Source: Xylanimicrobium pachnodae JCM 13526 = NBRC 107786 (GTDB taxonomy: Bacteria; Actinomycetota; Actinomycetes; Actinomycetales; Cellulomonadaceae). Taken from it: DNA of 64,000 nt. Both the position numbers and the translations under genes were made by a program. The notes under the pieces are model-generated. The model saw only the letters and a list, made by a program, of their open reading frames with translations. It ran no database searches and was not told the origin of the DNA. Below are positions 35,395 to 43,511 of the stretch, piece by piece (within the stretch, counting starts at the first letter, position 1; each line of letters begins with the position of its first letter). The stretch spans positions 62,001 through 126,000 of the forward strand of contig BCWJ01000010.1 of the NCBI GenBank assembly GCA_001592145.1, read 5' to 3'.

Positions 35395-35994
35395 TCAGCC
35401 CACGTTTCGCTTGGCGCGTCGGGCAGCCAGCTCGTCGCCGGGCTGTTCCGGTGCGACCTCGTCCACACCGAGGGACTCGGTGGGCATCATGGCGAGCGTG
35501 CCTTCGATCTCACGCCAGACGCGGCCGACGGCGATGCCGAACACCCCCTGCCCGCCCTGGACCAGGTCGATGACCTCGTCGGCTGAGGTGCACTCGTACA
35601 CGGACGCACCGTCGCTCATGAGGGTGATCTGCGCGAGGTCGTCGACGCCGCGTTCGCGCAGGTGGGTGATCGCCGCACGGATCTGCTGCAGGGACACACC
35701 GGTGTCGAGGAGCCGTTTGACGACCTTGAGCACCAAGATGTCGCGGAAGCTGTAGAGACGGTGCGTGCCGGAGCCGGTCGCGGGCCGGATCGACGGTTCG
35801 ACGAACCCGGTGCGGGCCCAGTAGTCGAGCTGCCGGTAGGTGATCCCGGCAACTCGGCAGGCGGTCGTGCCGCGGTACCCGGCGGTGGGGTCCTGCTCCG
35901 TGAGGTCTTCGCCGAAGAGCAGCCCTTGGGCACCATGGGCTGCGGCGCCGACGGGCATGCCAACGTGTGCGCTGGCGTCGCCGTTGCGTTCCAC
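35395..35994 (-). CDS. MerR-family regulator (Rv1830-type)
   Basis: The 199-residue regulator has the MerR DNA-binding domain GYRGTTACRVAGITYRQLDYWARTGFVEPSIRPATGSGTHRLYSFRDILVLKVVKRLLDTGVSLQQIRAAITHLRERG and a C-terminal part DLAQITLMSDGASVYECTSADEVIDLVQGGQGVFGIAVG. It matches the gene next to the bifunctional nuclease in mycobacteria (Rv1829-Rv1830 order). GTG at 35994 has GAGGAGG upstream. The probable promoter is TTGTCG (36049-36054) and TAGCGT (36026-36031). A MerR-type palindrome lies further upstream. Confidence 0.92.
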   Translation of the reverse strand: MERNGDASAHVGMPVGAAAHGAQGLLFGEDLTEQDPTAGYRGTTACRVAGITYRQLDYWARTGFVEPSIRPATGSGTHRLYSFRDILVLKVVKRLLDTGVSLQQIRAAITHLRERGVDDLAQITLMSDGASVYECTSADEVIDLVQGGQGVFGIAVGRVWREIEGTLAMMPTESLGVDEVAPEQPGDELAARRAKRNVG

Positions 35995-36087
35995 TGGTGC
36001 CTCCTCACGGGGTGTGTGATGCCCACGCTAAGGCGCCGACGGTGGTTCGACAACGGAGGCGCGCGGGTCGGGTGCACAGTCCGCCAA

Positions 36088-36098
36088 AGGTTCAACCT
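36088..36098. promoter_or_regulatory. MerR-like palindrome AGGTTCAACCT
   Basis: AGGTT-C-AACCT is a perfect 5-1-5 palindrome upstream of the Rv1830-type merR gene, some 34 bp beyond its -35. Ten of its eleven bases recur upstream of garA (38024-38034). Both sites are next to operons that encode a MerR regulator, so autoregulation is likely. Confidence 0.5.
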
Positions 36099-36124
36099 CC
36101 ACCGGAGGGTGAGGCGGGGTGGCG

Positions 36125-36676
36125 TCAGGTCTCGGAGGCGCCGGTGCCGGGTCCGAAGAAGTCGTCGGGCTCCACGTTCTCCAGGAAGTTCCGGAACCGC
36201 TCCACCTCGCGCTGCTGGGTGAGGTCCACGATCTCGATACCCGCTGATGCGACGACCTCGGCGGAGCACAACACGGGAGAACCGGTGCGCACGGCCAGAG
36301 CGATCGCGTCCGAGGCGCGCGAATCGACGCGGTTCCCGTTGGACAGGACGAGCTCGGCGAAGAAGATGCCGCCGTCCAGGGCGACGATCTCGGCTCGTTC
36401 GAGAGTCACCCCGACGGCGCCGAGCAGGTCTCGCATGAGGTCGTGCGTCATGGGCCGTGGTGTGACCAGACCGGCCTGGGCCATGGCGATGGCCGAGGCC
36501 TCTCGGGGGCCGACGACGATAGGGACGGCGAGCTCGGCGGCCGCGTCGAGCAGCAGCACCACGATCTCGCCCTCGGCACCGGACTCCTGCTGCTGTTGCT
36601 GGCGCACGCCCAGGACCTCGACCGGCACCATGGGCACGTCGCCGGGGACGTACGGTTCGTCGAAGGGTCCCTCCAT
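36125..36676 (-). CDS. Bifunctional nuclease family protein (DUF151)
   Basis: This 183-residue protein belongs to the bifunctional nuclease family: VPMVPVEVLGVR at the start, IVVLLLDAAAELAVPIVVGPREASAIAMAQAGLVTPRPMTHDLMRDLL, then AEIVALDGGIFFAELVLSNGNRVDSRASDAIALAVRTGSPVLCSAEVVASAGI. The plant founder has DNase and RNase activity; the bacterial role is unclear. A run of five glutamines follows VLGVR. ATG at 36676 is 6 bases after TAGCGT (minus strand, 36683-36688). It lies between the two MerR genes as in mycobacteria. Confidence 0.92.
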   Translation of the reverse strand: MEGPFDEPYVPGDVPMVPVEVLGVRQQQQQESGAEGEIVVLLLDAAAELAVPIVVGPREASAIAMAQAGLVTPRPMTHDLMRDLLGAVGVTLERAEIVALDGGIFFAELVLSNGNRVDSRASDAIALAVRTGSPVLCSAEVVASAGIEIVDLTQQREVERFRNFLENVEPDDFFGPGTGASET

Positions 36677-36742
36677 GCCATCACGCTACGCTGCGCCGGC
36701 GGTCAATGGGACGTCGTCCCGTGTCCGGTGTCGCCCGACGTC

Positions 36743-37516
36743 TCAGTCGAGTGCTTCGACACCGCGGCGCACCCACGTGGTGTGCAGGCGCGTGAGGAGC
36801 TCGGCGACCTCCGAGGCAAGCGCCGCGGTCTGCGCCTGCGCGGACGCGGTTTGTTGCCGCCGCCGGGGGGCGACGAGCTGGTCGACGAGGGTCACGTGCC
36901 GGTCGGCGGATGCGCGCAGTGGCCGCAGGTGGCGCGGCTCGAGCCCGTGCTCGGCGAGCTGCGCGGCGAGCTGGACGACGTCGGGGGCGCCGACGTCGAG
37001 CCGGTCCCCGGGCCCGATGCGCAGCAGCCCCGCCTGGATGACGGCGTCGACGAACTCCGGGGTGACGCCGACGGCGTCGGCCACGGTGGAGGGAGTCCAC
37101 ACGCGGCGCGACGGGTCGGGTGGTGCGGCCGTGCCTCCGGCCAGGCGCGGTGCCGGCCCGGGCGCGGGCTCACCGGCATCCATGTCGGCGAGGCGCTCCT
37201 TGATGACCTTCAGCGGCAGGTAGGAGTCGCGCTGCTCGGTCAGCACGAAGCGGAGCCGCTCGACGTCTGCGGGGCTGTACTGCCGGTAACCGGCAGGGGT
37301 GCGCACCGGGTGGATCAGGCCTTGCTCCTCCAGGAACCGGAGCTTGGAGTGGCTCACGGCCCCGAACTCGGGTGCGAGGGTGGCCAGAACGTCGGAGATC
37401 CGCATCGTGGCTTCCCGGGAGATGCCGCGAGGCCACGGTTCGGTGTCGTCGCGCGCGTCGGTCGGGTCTGCTGCGTCGCCGAGGTGGCGCGCGCCGACGC
37501 GGGCGTGCGCGGTCAC
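36743..37516 (-). CDS. ftsR: MerR-family regulator FtsR (Rv1828-type)
   Basis: This 257-residue regulator has the MerR DNA-binding domain MRISDVLATLAPEFGAVSHSKLRFLEEQGLIHPVRTPAGYRQYSPADVERLRFVLTEQRDSYLPLKVIKERLADMD and a C-terminal ligand-sensing domain. In Corynebacterium, FtsR controls ftsZ and other cell division genes. The gene overlaps garA by 4 bases (GTGA), so the two form one operon, as garA-Rv1828 does in mycobacteria. The first 37 residues before MRISDVLATL are extra; an internal ATG at that point is possible as the true start. Confidence 0.9.
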   Translation of the reverse strand: MTAHARVGARHLGDAADPTDARDDTEPWPRGISREATMRISDVLATLAPEFGAVSHSKLRFLEEQGLIHPVRTPAGYRQYSPADVERLRFVLTEQRDSYLPLKVIKERLADMDAGEPAPGPAPRLAGGTAAPPDPSRRVWTPSTVADAVGVTPEFVDAVIQAGLLRIGPGDRLDVGAPDVVQLAAQLAEHGLEPRHLRPLRASADRHVTLVDQLVAPRRRQQTASAQAQTAALASEVAELLTRLHTTWVRRGVEALD

Positions 37517-37983
37517 GACTCCGGCGCCGCGGTCTCACGTCCCACCTGGGGGCTGGCCTGGAACGACATGCGGAACTTCCCGATCTGCACCTCGTCCCCG
37601 GAGGTCAGGACGGCCGAGTCGATGCGCTGGCGGTTGACGTAGGTGCCGTTGAGGGAACCGATGTCGCGCACCATGAACCGATCGTCCTCCCGGACGAACT
37701 CGGCATGCTTGCGCGAGACGGTCACGTCGTCTAGGAAGATCTCCGCCGACTCGGAGCGTCCGGCCACCGCCCGGTCGGAGTCGAGCAGGAAGCGCTCCCC
37801 GACGCCGGCGCCGCGCTGCACGACGAGCAGCGCGGAGTGCCGGGGCAGCGCACCGACCGCCGCAGCGTCCTCAGCGGTGAGCGGGAGGCGGGGGAAGGGC
37901 TCCTCGATGGGCGCACCGACCCGTCCGAGGGTCGCCGTCACGTCCGCGGGGTGCGGCTGCGGAAGGTTGCGGGGGTCCGACAT
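37513..37983 (-). CDS. garA: FHA-domain protein GarA (OdhI-type)
   Basis: GarA/OdhI inhibits 2-oxoglutarate dehydrogenase and regulates glutamate metabolism. The 156-residue product has the FHA domain ALLVVQRGAGVGERFLLDSDRAVAGRSESAEIFLDDVTVSRKHAEFVREDDRFMVRDIGSLNGTYVNRQRID, with GRS, SRKH and NGT phospho-binding motifs. The N-terminal tail lacks the ETTS motif that PknB/PknG phosphorylate in mycobacteria; the nearest Thr-rich segment is DVTATLGR. ATG at 37983 has GAGGAGG upstream. The promoter probably has TAGGTT (minus, 38030-38035) as -10. Confidence 0.93.
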   Translation of the reverse strand: MSDPRNLPQPHPADVTATLGRVGAPIEEPFPRLPLTAEDAAAVGALPRHSALLVVQRGAGVGERFLLDSDRAVAGRSESAEIFLDDVTVSRKHAEFVREDDRFMVRDIGSLNGTYVNRQRIDSAVLTSGDEVQIGKFRMSFQASPQVGRETAAPES

Positions 37984-38023
37984 CAGTCCTCCTCGGTGCG
38001 CGCTGCGCGTGCTGCGCCGTCGA

Positions 38024-38034
38024 ATGTTCAACCT
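38024..38034. promoter_or_regulatory. MerR-like half-palindrome in the garA-ftsR promoter
   Basis: ATGTTCAACCT shares ten of eleven bases with the perfect palindrome at 36088-36098 and overlaps the probable -10 TAGGTT of garA (minus strand, 38030-38035). FtsR or the Rv1830-type MerR may bind here. Confidence 0.45.
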
Positions 38035-38129
38035 ACCCCGTCACCGCTTCTCGCGGGAACCGGACTGCGCATCCTGGTCGTGCATCGTGGCAGGTGACGT
38101 CGCGCCCGCCACCTGGGTCGAGACCTGTG

Positions 38130-39152
38130 TCAGCCGCCGTCGCCGTCCGGGACGGCGCGGGCGAACTGTGGTTCGGTGACCTCCACCACGGCGTCTATGG
38201 TCACCTGGTCGGACTGGTCCGTCGTGACGGACCCGCCCGCGTTCCGGATCGTGGGCAACGCGCCGCCGGGGATCTCCAAGGCGCGGTCGAGCGTGGCCGG
38301 GTCGCCGATGACGCGCCAGCGGTACGGTCTCGTCAGCCGTGTGCCGTCAACCACGATGGTGCCGTCCGGCCCGTCCACGAACGACGACGACGCCACCAGT
38401 CGCACGTCGTTGACCTGCACCACCTCGGCGCCCGCGTTGCGCAGCTCCTCGAGCATGTTGAAGAGGTGCTGCGCCTTGAGCTGGTTGGCGGCGTCGGGTT
38501 CCCGGATCGTCACGACGACGCCGGGGCCCTCCGCGGGCAGCCGCCCGGACAGGATGCCCTCGACAGTCGCCCGCTGCCGCGCCACGTCGAGCGCGGCCTG
38601 CGCCTGGCCGGTACCCGATGCGAGCTCGTCGCGGCTCGTCCGCAGCCGGGCCACCTCGGTGTCGAGCTGGTCGGCTCGCACCGTGACCTCGTCGAGCAGA
38701 CGCACCAGGTCGTCCTGGCGCAGCGATGACAGCGTCTCCTGGCCCGACTGCCGCACCTGCACCACCACGGCGAACCCGAGCAGGGCGCACAACAGGCCCA
38801 CCATCAGCTGCGAGCGGGACACGGCGGGGCGGAACGAACGCTTGAGGCGTTGTACCGGAGCCTCGTGCGGCTCCGTCTCGGGCTCCGGTTCGTCGTCCGG
38901 CGGCACCACGGCGTCAGACCCGTCGGCCTGCGTCGTGATCCCCAGGTCCACACCGTCCCGGTCCGGCTCGGGCGCGCTCGGGGCCGCGGCGGGCGCATCA
39001 GCGTCGACCTCCGGGGTCTCGTCGTCTGCGGCACCCGCGTCGGTCGCGGCACTCTCCGGCGTGACGGTCTCCGGCCCGGCCGTACCGTCGTCCGCGCCGG
39101 TGTGCGGAGCCGGGTCGGCCGGCGCCCCTACCACCTCGTCCGGCACGCTCAC
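38130..39152 (-). CDS. DUF881 family membrane protein
   Basis: This 340-residue protein has a long acidic, disordered N-terminus (about 90 residues), one transmembrane segment (SRSQLMVGLLCALLGFAVVVQV), a coiled-coil stretch (LRQDDLVRLLDEVTVRADQLDTEVARLRTSRDEL) and the DUF881 extracellular domain (GPGVVVTIREPDAANQ...LFNMLEELRNAGAEVVQVNDVRL). Function is unknown. Its GTG overlaps the sbp stop by 4 bases. The DUF881-sbp-DUF881 order is shared with mycobacteria (Rv1823-Rv1825). Confidence 0.9.
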   Translation of the reverse strand: MSVPDEVVGAPADPAPHTGADDGTAGPETVTPESAATDAGAADDETPEVDADAPAAAPSAPEPDRDGVDLGITTQADGSDAVVPPDDEPEPETEPHEAPVQRLKRSFRPAVSRSQLMVGLLCALLGFAVVVQVRQSGQETLSSLRQDDLVRLLDEVTVRADQLDTEVARLRTSRDELASGTGQAQAALDVARQRATVEGILSGRLPAEGPGVVVTIREPDAANQLKAQHLFNMLEELRNAGAEVVQVNDVRLVASSSFVDGPDGTIVVDGTRLTRPYRWRVIGDPATLDRALEIPGGALPTIRNAGGSVTTDQSDQVTIDAVVEVTEPQFARAVPDGDGG

Positions 39153-39481
39153 GCCTTGAAGATGTGACGGCGGATCGCAGCCGTGTTGGAGAAGATGCGG
39201 ATGCCGAGCACCACGACCACGGCGGTGGCGAGCTGGGATCCGACCCCGAGCTGGTCACCCAGGAACACGATGAAAGCCGCCACCAGCACATTCGAGACCA
39301 GCGACACCAGGAACACGCGATCGTCGAACAACCCGTCGAGCATCGCCCGGAACCCGCCAAACAGTGCATCCAACGCCGCCACCACGGCGATCGGCAGATA
39401 GGGCTGCAGCGCCACCGGCACGGTCGGCTGCACCAGCAGCCCGACAACCACACCCACCACAAGGCCCACCACGGCGATCAT
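39149..39481 (-). CDS. sbp: Small basic family protein Sbp (DUF1290)
   Basis: This 110-residue membrane protein has about three to four hydrophobic helices (MIAVVGLVVGVVVGLLVQP, YLPIAVVAALDALFGGFRAMLDG, LVSNVLVAAFIVFLGDQLGVGSQLATAVVVVLGIRIFSNTAAIRRHIF), matching the small basic protein family. The ATG overlaps the preceding stop by 4 bases and its stop overlaps the following GTG, so it is tightly co-translated with both DUF881 proteins. Function is unknown, with cell-envelope roles suggested by position only. Confidence 0.92.
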   Translation of the reverse strand: MIAVVGLVVGVVVGLLVQPTVPVALQPYLPIAVVAALDALFGGFRAMLDGLFDDRVFLVSLVSNVLVAAFIVFLGDQLGVGSQLATAVVVVLGIRIFSNTAAIRRHIFKA

Positions 39482-40380
39482 GAACGCGAGCCTACCGGTT
39501 GGGCATACTGCAGCGGCTGTACCCCGGCCCCCGGGAGCGTCAGGCCGGACTGCGCGATCGTGCTCGACCGGATGCCGTACTGCGACCCCAACAGCTGCAG
39601 GTACGCCGGGAGCGAGGAGCGCGCGATCGCGGTCTGCATCGCATCCGCATCGCCGATCGCCCGCACCACGTACGTCGGGCCCGCCAACGGAACCAGGTTC
39701 ACCAGCACCGCCTCACCCGCGTTACGGATCGCCGTGCGGGACGTCAAACGCTGATCGTCCACGCTGATCGCTTCCGCCCCCGCCGCCCACAGGGTGCTCA
39801 CCACCACCTGAAGATCCTGGTCGCGCACCCGAGAGTTCTCGTCGGGCTCCCCCACCAGACCACCACCGCCGTCCGTCAGCGAGACCACCAGACCCGGACC
39901 CGTCACCGCGCTCGACCCGTTACGCAGAGCATCCCGGTCGATCAGCTCCAAGAGTGCCGGGTCCTGATTCTCGAGCTCCGACCGCTGCAGGTCCGTGATC
40001 TCACGCGACAGGTCGTCCGCCCGCTGCGTCAACGCCGCGACGTCGTCGGTCCGCTCCTGGATCTGCCGCTCCAGCAGGGAGCGAGCCTGGGTGACCGAAG
40101 GCTGCGGGACCCGCAGCTGAGCCGCCGCCGCAGCCGTCACCACACCCAGCACCACCGCAACCGCAGCGACCGTGACCCACATGCCCCGCGAACGCGGGCG
40201 TGCCACCCCCGCAGCCTCCCGTGCCCGACGCCGTGCCGTCGCCTCCGCATACCCCGGGTCCAGCGGGCGCTCCATGACCTCGGTCAGCAACGTCATCGAC
40301 TCGTCCAGGCGGCGCACCCGGCCGGGCCCCCTCGCTGCGGGCCCCGCGCCCCCGGGCTTGTCCGGCGCCGACCCCGTCAC
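39478..40380 (-). CDS. DUF881 family membrane protein
   Basis: This 300-residue second DUF881 protein has one membrane segment (GMWVTVAAVAVVLGVVTAAAAA), a coiled coil (SLLERQIQERTDDVAALTQRADDLSREITDLQ) and the DUF881 domain (GPGLVVSLTDGGGGL...LQVVVSTLWAAGAEAISVDDQRLTSRTAIRNAGEAVLV). GTG at 40380 overlaps the pgsA stop by 4 bases. The apparent extension to 40668 runs over pgsA and is not coding. The gene is the second of the pgsA-DUF881-sbp-DUF881 operon. Confidence 0.9.
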   Translation of the reverse strand: MTGSAPDKPGGAGPAARGPGRVRRLDESMTLLTEVMERPLDPGYAEATARRRAREAAGVARPRSRGMWVTVAAVAVVLGVVTAAAAAQLRVPQPSVTQARSLLERQIQERTDDVAALTQRADDLSREITDLQRSELENQDPALLELIDRDALRNGSSAVTGPGLVVSLTDGGGGLVGEPDENSRVRDQDLQVVVSTLWAAGAEAISVDDQRLTSRTAIRNAGEAVLVNLVPLAGPTYVVRAIGDADAMQTAIARSSLPAYLQLLGSQYGIRSSTIAQSGLTLPGAGVQPLQYAQPVGSRS

Positions 40381-40997
40381 CCCGCCTCCCCCGCGCCCGC
40401 CGACGGGCCGTCGGCGCTCGCGGACGCGTCGTCGGCGAGCAGGCGGCGAGCCTGGATCACGTACATGGCCCCGGCCACCCAGTACAGGCCGACACCCCAC
40501 CAGGTGAACGCCCACCCCACGATGTGGGCCACCGTGCCCAGTGCGCCGACGTGCGTCGCGAGCAACAGGAGCGGGAAGGCGTACAGCAGCGCGAACGTCC
40601 CCGTCTTGCCCACCATCGACACCTCGAGCGGCCCGTACCCGCGGCGAGCCAGGATCGGCACCAGGCACGTCAGCATCAGGTCACGCAGGACGATCACGAC
40701 GACGAGCCACAACGGGACCACGTCCCGCCACGCCAGCCCGAGCAGGGTCACGAAGATGAACAGCCGGTCCGCCGCCGGGTCGAGCATCTGGCCGAGCCGG
40801 CTCATCTGGTTCAGGCTGCGCGCGAGCTTCCCGTCCAACCAGTCGGTGAATCCGGAGAACGCCAGCACCGCCAGGGCCCAGCCGTCGTGGTGCGACACGA
40901 TGAGGACGGCGAACACCGGCACCATCGCCAGCCGCAGCATGCTGATCACGTTCGGAATGGTCCAGACCGAGGAGCCCAACTCCTGATCCCGTTGCAC
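40377..40997 (-). CDS. pgsA: CDP-alcohol phosphatidyltransferase (PgsA-like)
   Basis: This 206-residue membrane enzyme carries the CDP-alcohol phosphotransferase motif D-G-x2-A-R-x8-G-x3-D-x3-D in DGKLARSLNQMSRLGQMLDP followed by AADR. It probably makes phosphatidylglycerophosphate or a related lipid. Six or so hydrophobic segments are present. The GTG start has a TAGGAT hexamer about 43 bases upstream (minus, 41041-41046), giving a short leader. It heads the operon with sbp and both DUF881 genes, as Rv1822 does in mycobacteria. Confidence 0.9.
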   Translation of the reverse strand: MQRDQELGSSVWTIPNVISMLRLAMVPVFAVLIVSHHDGWALAVLAFSGFTDWLDGKLARSLNQMSRLGQMLDPAADRLFIFVTLLGLAWRDVVPLWLVVVIVLRDLMLTCLVPILARRGYGPLEVSMVGKTGTFALLYAFPLLLLATHVGALGTVAHIVGWAFTWWGVGLYWVAGAMYVIQARRLLADDASASADGPSAGAGEAG

Positions 40998-41126
40998 TCG
41001 TGCGTCCCCGTTCCGTCGTCACCACCCACACGGCTGACCCATCCTAGCCAGCAGGTCATGGGCCGCTCCGCGGACACGGTGACCGACCTCACCGCACTTC
41101 GCACGCCGTATGGCACGCGGTGAACG

Positions 41127-41311
41127 TAGGATGGACCGACTCATTCTCGGAGTTCGTCGCTCTTCCCGCATCGTTTCGTGCGTCCCTCCTGCCACCCCAG
41201 CAACCCGGCAAGGCAGCGGACAGGTGTGTGTCATCCGTGTCACGGGAGCCGGCGACCGCCCGCCACCGGCGTGCAGAACTCCCGGCCTCCACCATCGGAC
41301 GGAGCTCCACC
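41127..41311 (+). promoter_or_regulatory. deaD promoter and long 5' leader
   Basis: TAGGAT (41127-41132) is the likely -10; transcription would start near 41139 and give a leader of about 170 bases before the GTG at 41312. The leader has no gene of its own and no strong hairpin that I can name. Long leaders are common for cold-shock RNA helicase genes and often fold as thermosensitive or autoregulated elements. Confidence 0.5.
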
Positions 41312-43435
41312 GTGTCTACCGACATGCCCAACGACCTGCCCACCCACAGCGACCCCGCCACCGAGGCGCCCACGGAGCCAGGCTTCGACAGCCTCGGCCT
41401 GCCCCCCGCCCTCGAGGCGGCCACCACGGACCTCGGGTTCACCACCCCCACCGCGATCCAGGCCCAGGCGATCCCCGCTCTGCTCGCCGGACGCGACATC
41501 ACCGGCGTCGCCCAGACCGGCACCGGCAAGACCGCCGCCTTCGGCCTCCCCCTGCTCGCCGCGATCGGGGCCCGCCACGGTGAGCGCCCGACGATCCAGG
41601 CACTCGTGCTGACCCCCACCCGCGAGCTCGCCATCCAGGTGTCCGAAGCCATCGAGTCCTTCGCCCGCCACCTGCCCGACGTGCGCGTCCTCGCCGTCTA
41701 CGGCGGCTCCCCCTACGTGCCCCAGCAGCGCGCCCTGCGCGACGGCGTCCACGTCGTCGTCGGCACCCCCGGCCGCGTCATGGACCACATGGAACGCGGC
41801 GCACTGTCCCTCGACCACGCCAAGATCCTCGTGCTCGACGAAGCCGACGAGATGCTCCGCATGGGCTTCGCCGAAGACGTCGACCAGATCTTCTCGAAGG
41901 CCCCCGCGAAGCGGCAGGTCGCGCTCTTCTCCGCGACCATGCCGCCCGCCATCCGCGCCATCGCCGACGCCCACCTCTCCGACCCCGTCTCGGTCACCGT
42001 CGCCCGCCAGTCCTCCACGGTCGCCTCCGTGCAACAGGGCTACGCCATCGTGCCCTTCCGCCACAAGGTCGGGGCGCTGACCCGCATCCTCGCCACCTCC
42101 GACGCCGACGCCTCCATCGTCTTCACCCGCACCCGCTCCGCCGCCGAGGAAGTCGGCGCCGCCCTCATCGAGCAGGGCATCTCCGCCGCCACCATCTCCG
42201 GCGACGTCGCGCAGAAGGAACGCGAGAAGATCGTCGAACGCCTCCGCTCCGGCGCCCTCGACGTCCTCGTCGCCACCGATGTCGCCGCCCGCGGCCTCGA
42301 CGTCGACCGCATCGGCCTCGTCGTCAACTTCGACATCCCCCGCGAAGCCGAGGCCTACGTCCACCGCATCGGCCGCACGGGCCGCGCCGGACGCACCGGA
42401 CGCGCGGTCTCCTTCGTCACCCCCCACGAACGCGGCAAGCTCCGCCACATCGAGCACACCATCAAGGCCACCATCGAGGAGGTCGAGGTCCCCTCGCCCC
42501 GCGACGTGTCCGCACACAAGGCCCAGCGCCTCCTCGACGGCGTCCCCACCCGCCGCGACGCCGGCCGCCTCGACCTCTACACCCAGCTCGTGCGCAACCT
42601 CGTCACCGACGGCGACGGCGAACAACCCGGCGTCATCAACGCCGACAAGACCGTCGAGCTCGCCGCCACCCTCCTCGCCCTCGCCGTCGGCGACGACGGA
42701 CCCCGCATGCGCGCCGCCCAGGAGGAGTACGAACGCGAGCAGGCCGAAGGCCGCGCCGCCCGGCAGGCCCGCGAGACCCGCAAGGCCGAGCTCACCGACC
42801 GCGGCGCTCGCGGCTTCGACAGGGACCGTCGCCCGGCGTGTGACGGCGAGGAGCGCCAGTTCACGCGCGGGATCCGCCGTCCCGCGGCCGGGACGCGCTA
42901 CCGCGTGGCCGTCGGTCACAAGGACGGCGTCAACCCGGGCGGGATCGTGGGTGCCATCACGGGCGAGGGCGGCCTCACCGGTTCGGACGTCGGCAAGATC
43001 GACATCTTCCCGTCCTTCTCCCTCGTGGACATCACGGCCCCGCTCGACGAAGGCCAGCTCGACCGTCTCTCCCGCGCCCGCGTCGCCGGACGCGCCCTGC
43101 GCATCACGGTGGACCGCGGCGCACCCGAGGGCCGGTCGTTCGACCGGCCCGCACGCGCCGAGCGGTTCGACCGCTCGGACCGGCCCGCCCGGATCGACCG
43201 GTTCGAGCGGGGCGACCGTCCGGAGCGCTCCGACCGGTTCGATCGTTCGGACCGCTCCGAGCGTCGTGACCGTTACGAGCGTCCGGGCCGTCCGCCGCGC
43301 ACCGGCGGCTACGACCGGACCGACGGCGCCCAGGGCAAGGAACGCCCGGCACGCGGCGGCGACCGGCCCGCCAGGAGCGACCGGTACGACCGCCGCGACA
43401 ACGCCGAGCGCCCGGCTCGTAAGCCGCGCTGGTAG
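41312..43435 (+). CDS. deaD: DEAD-box RNA helicase, DeaD/CsdA-type with DbpA-like domain
   Basis: This 707-residue helicase has the Q-motif, AQTGTGKT (about 66-73), TPTRELAIQV, DEADEM (about 176), SAT (about 207), TDVAARGLDV and HRIGRTGRAGR (about 350). The C-terminal region includes a DbpA-type RNA-binding fold (YRVAVGHKDGVNPGGIVGAITGEGGLTGSDVGKIDIFPSFSLVDI) and a 100-residue tail of RFDRSDRPERSDRYD-type repeats that should be disordered and bind RNA. It probably remodels RNA in ribosome assembly, notably in the cold. GTG at 41312 is the first start with homology; the frame upstream is in the leader. Confidence 0.94.
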   Translation: MSTDMPNDLPTHSDPATEAPTEPGFDSLGLPPALEAATTDLGFTTPTAIQAQAIPALLAGRDITGVAQTGTGKTAAFGLPLLAAIGARHGERPTIQALVLTPTRELAIQVSEAIESFARHLPDVRVLAVYGGSPYVPQQRALRDGVHVVVGTPGRVMDHMERGALSLDHAKILVLDEADEMLRMGFAEDVDQIFSKAPAKRQVALFSATMPPAIRAIADAHLSDPVSVTVARQSSTVASVQQGYAIVPFRHKVGALTRILATSDADASIVFTRTRSAAEEVGAALIEQGISAATISGDVAQKEREKIVERLRSGALDVLVATDVAARGLDVDRIGLVVNFDIPREAEAYVHRIGRTGRAGRTGRAVSFVTPHERGKLRHIEHTIKATIEEVEVPSPRDVSAHKAQRLLDGVPTRRDAGRLDLYTQLVRNLVTDGDGEQPGVINADKTVELAATLLALAVGDDGPRMRAAQEEYEREQAEGRAARQARETRKAELTDRGARGFDRDRRPACDGEERQFTRGIRRPAAGTRYRVAVGHKDGVNPGGIVGAITGEGGLTGSDVGKIDIFPSFSLVDITAPLDEGQLDRLSRARVAGRALRITVDRGAPEGRSFDRPARAERFDRSDRPARIDRFERGDRPERSDRFDRSDRSERRDRYERPGRPPRTGGYDRTDGAQGKERPARGGDRPARSDRYDRRDNAERPARKPRW

Positions 43436-43443
43436 GTCTCGTC

Positions 43444-43481
43444 AGGACGGGGCCCTGCGACTGTTCGGAGGGCCCCGTCCT
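43444..43481. terminator. Bidirectional terminator, deaD / PH-domain gene
   Basis: Perfect 13-bp arms AGGACGGGGCCCT (43444-43456) and AGGGCCCCGTCCT (43469-43481) flank a 12-base loop between convergent genes. It lies 8 bases after the deaD stop. Confidence 0.9.
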
Positions 43482-43511
43482 CGTCCGTGGGGTTCTTGTC
43501 CGGTGTCGCCG

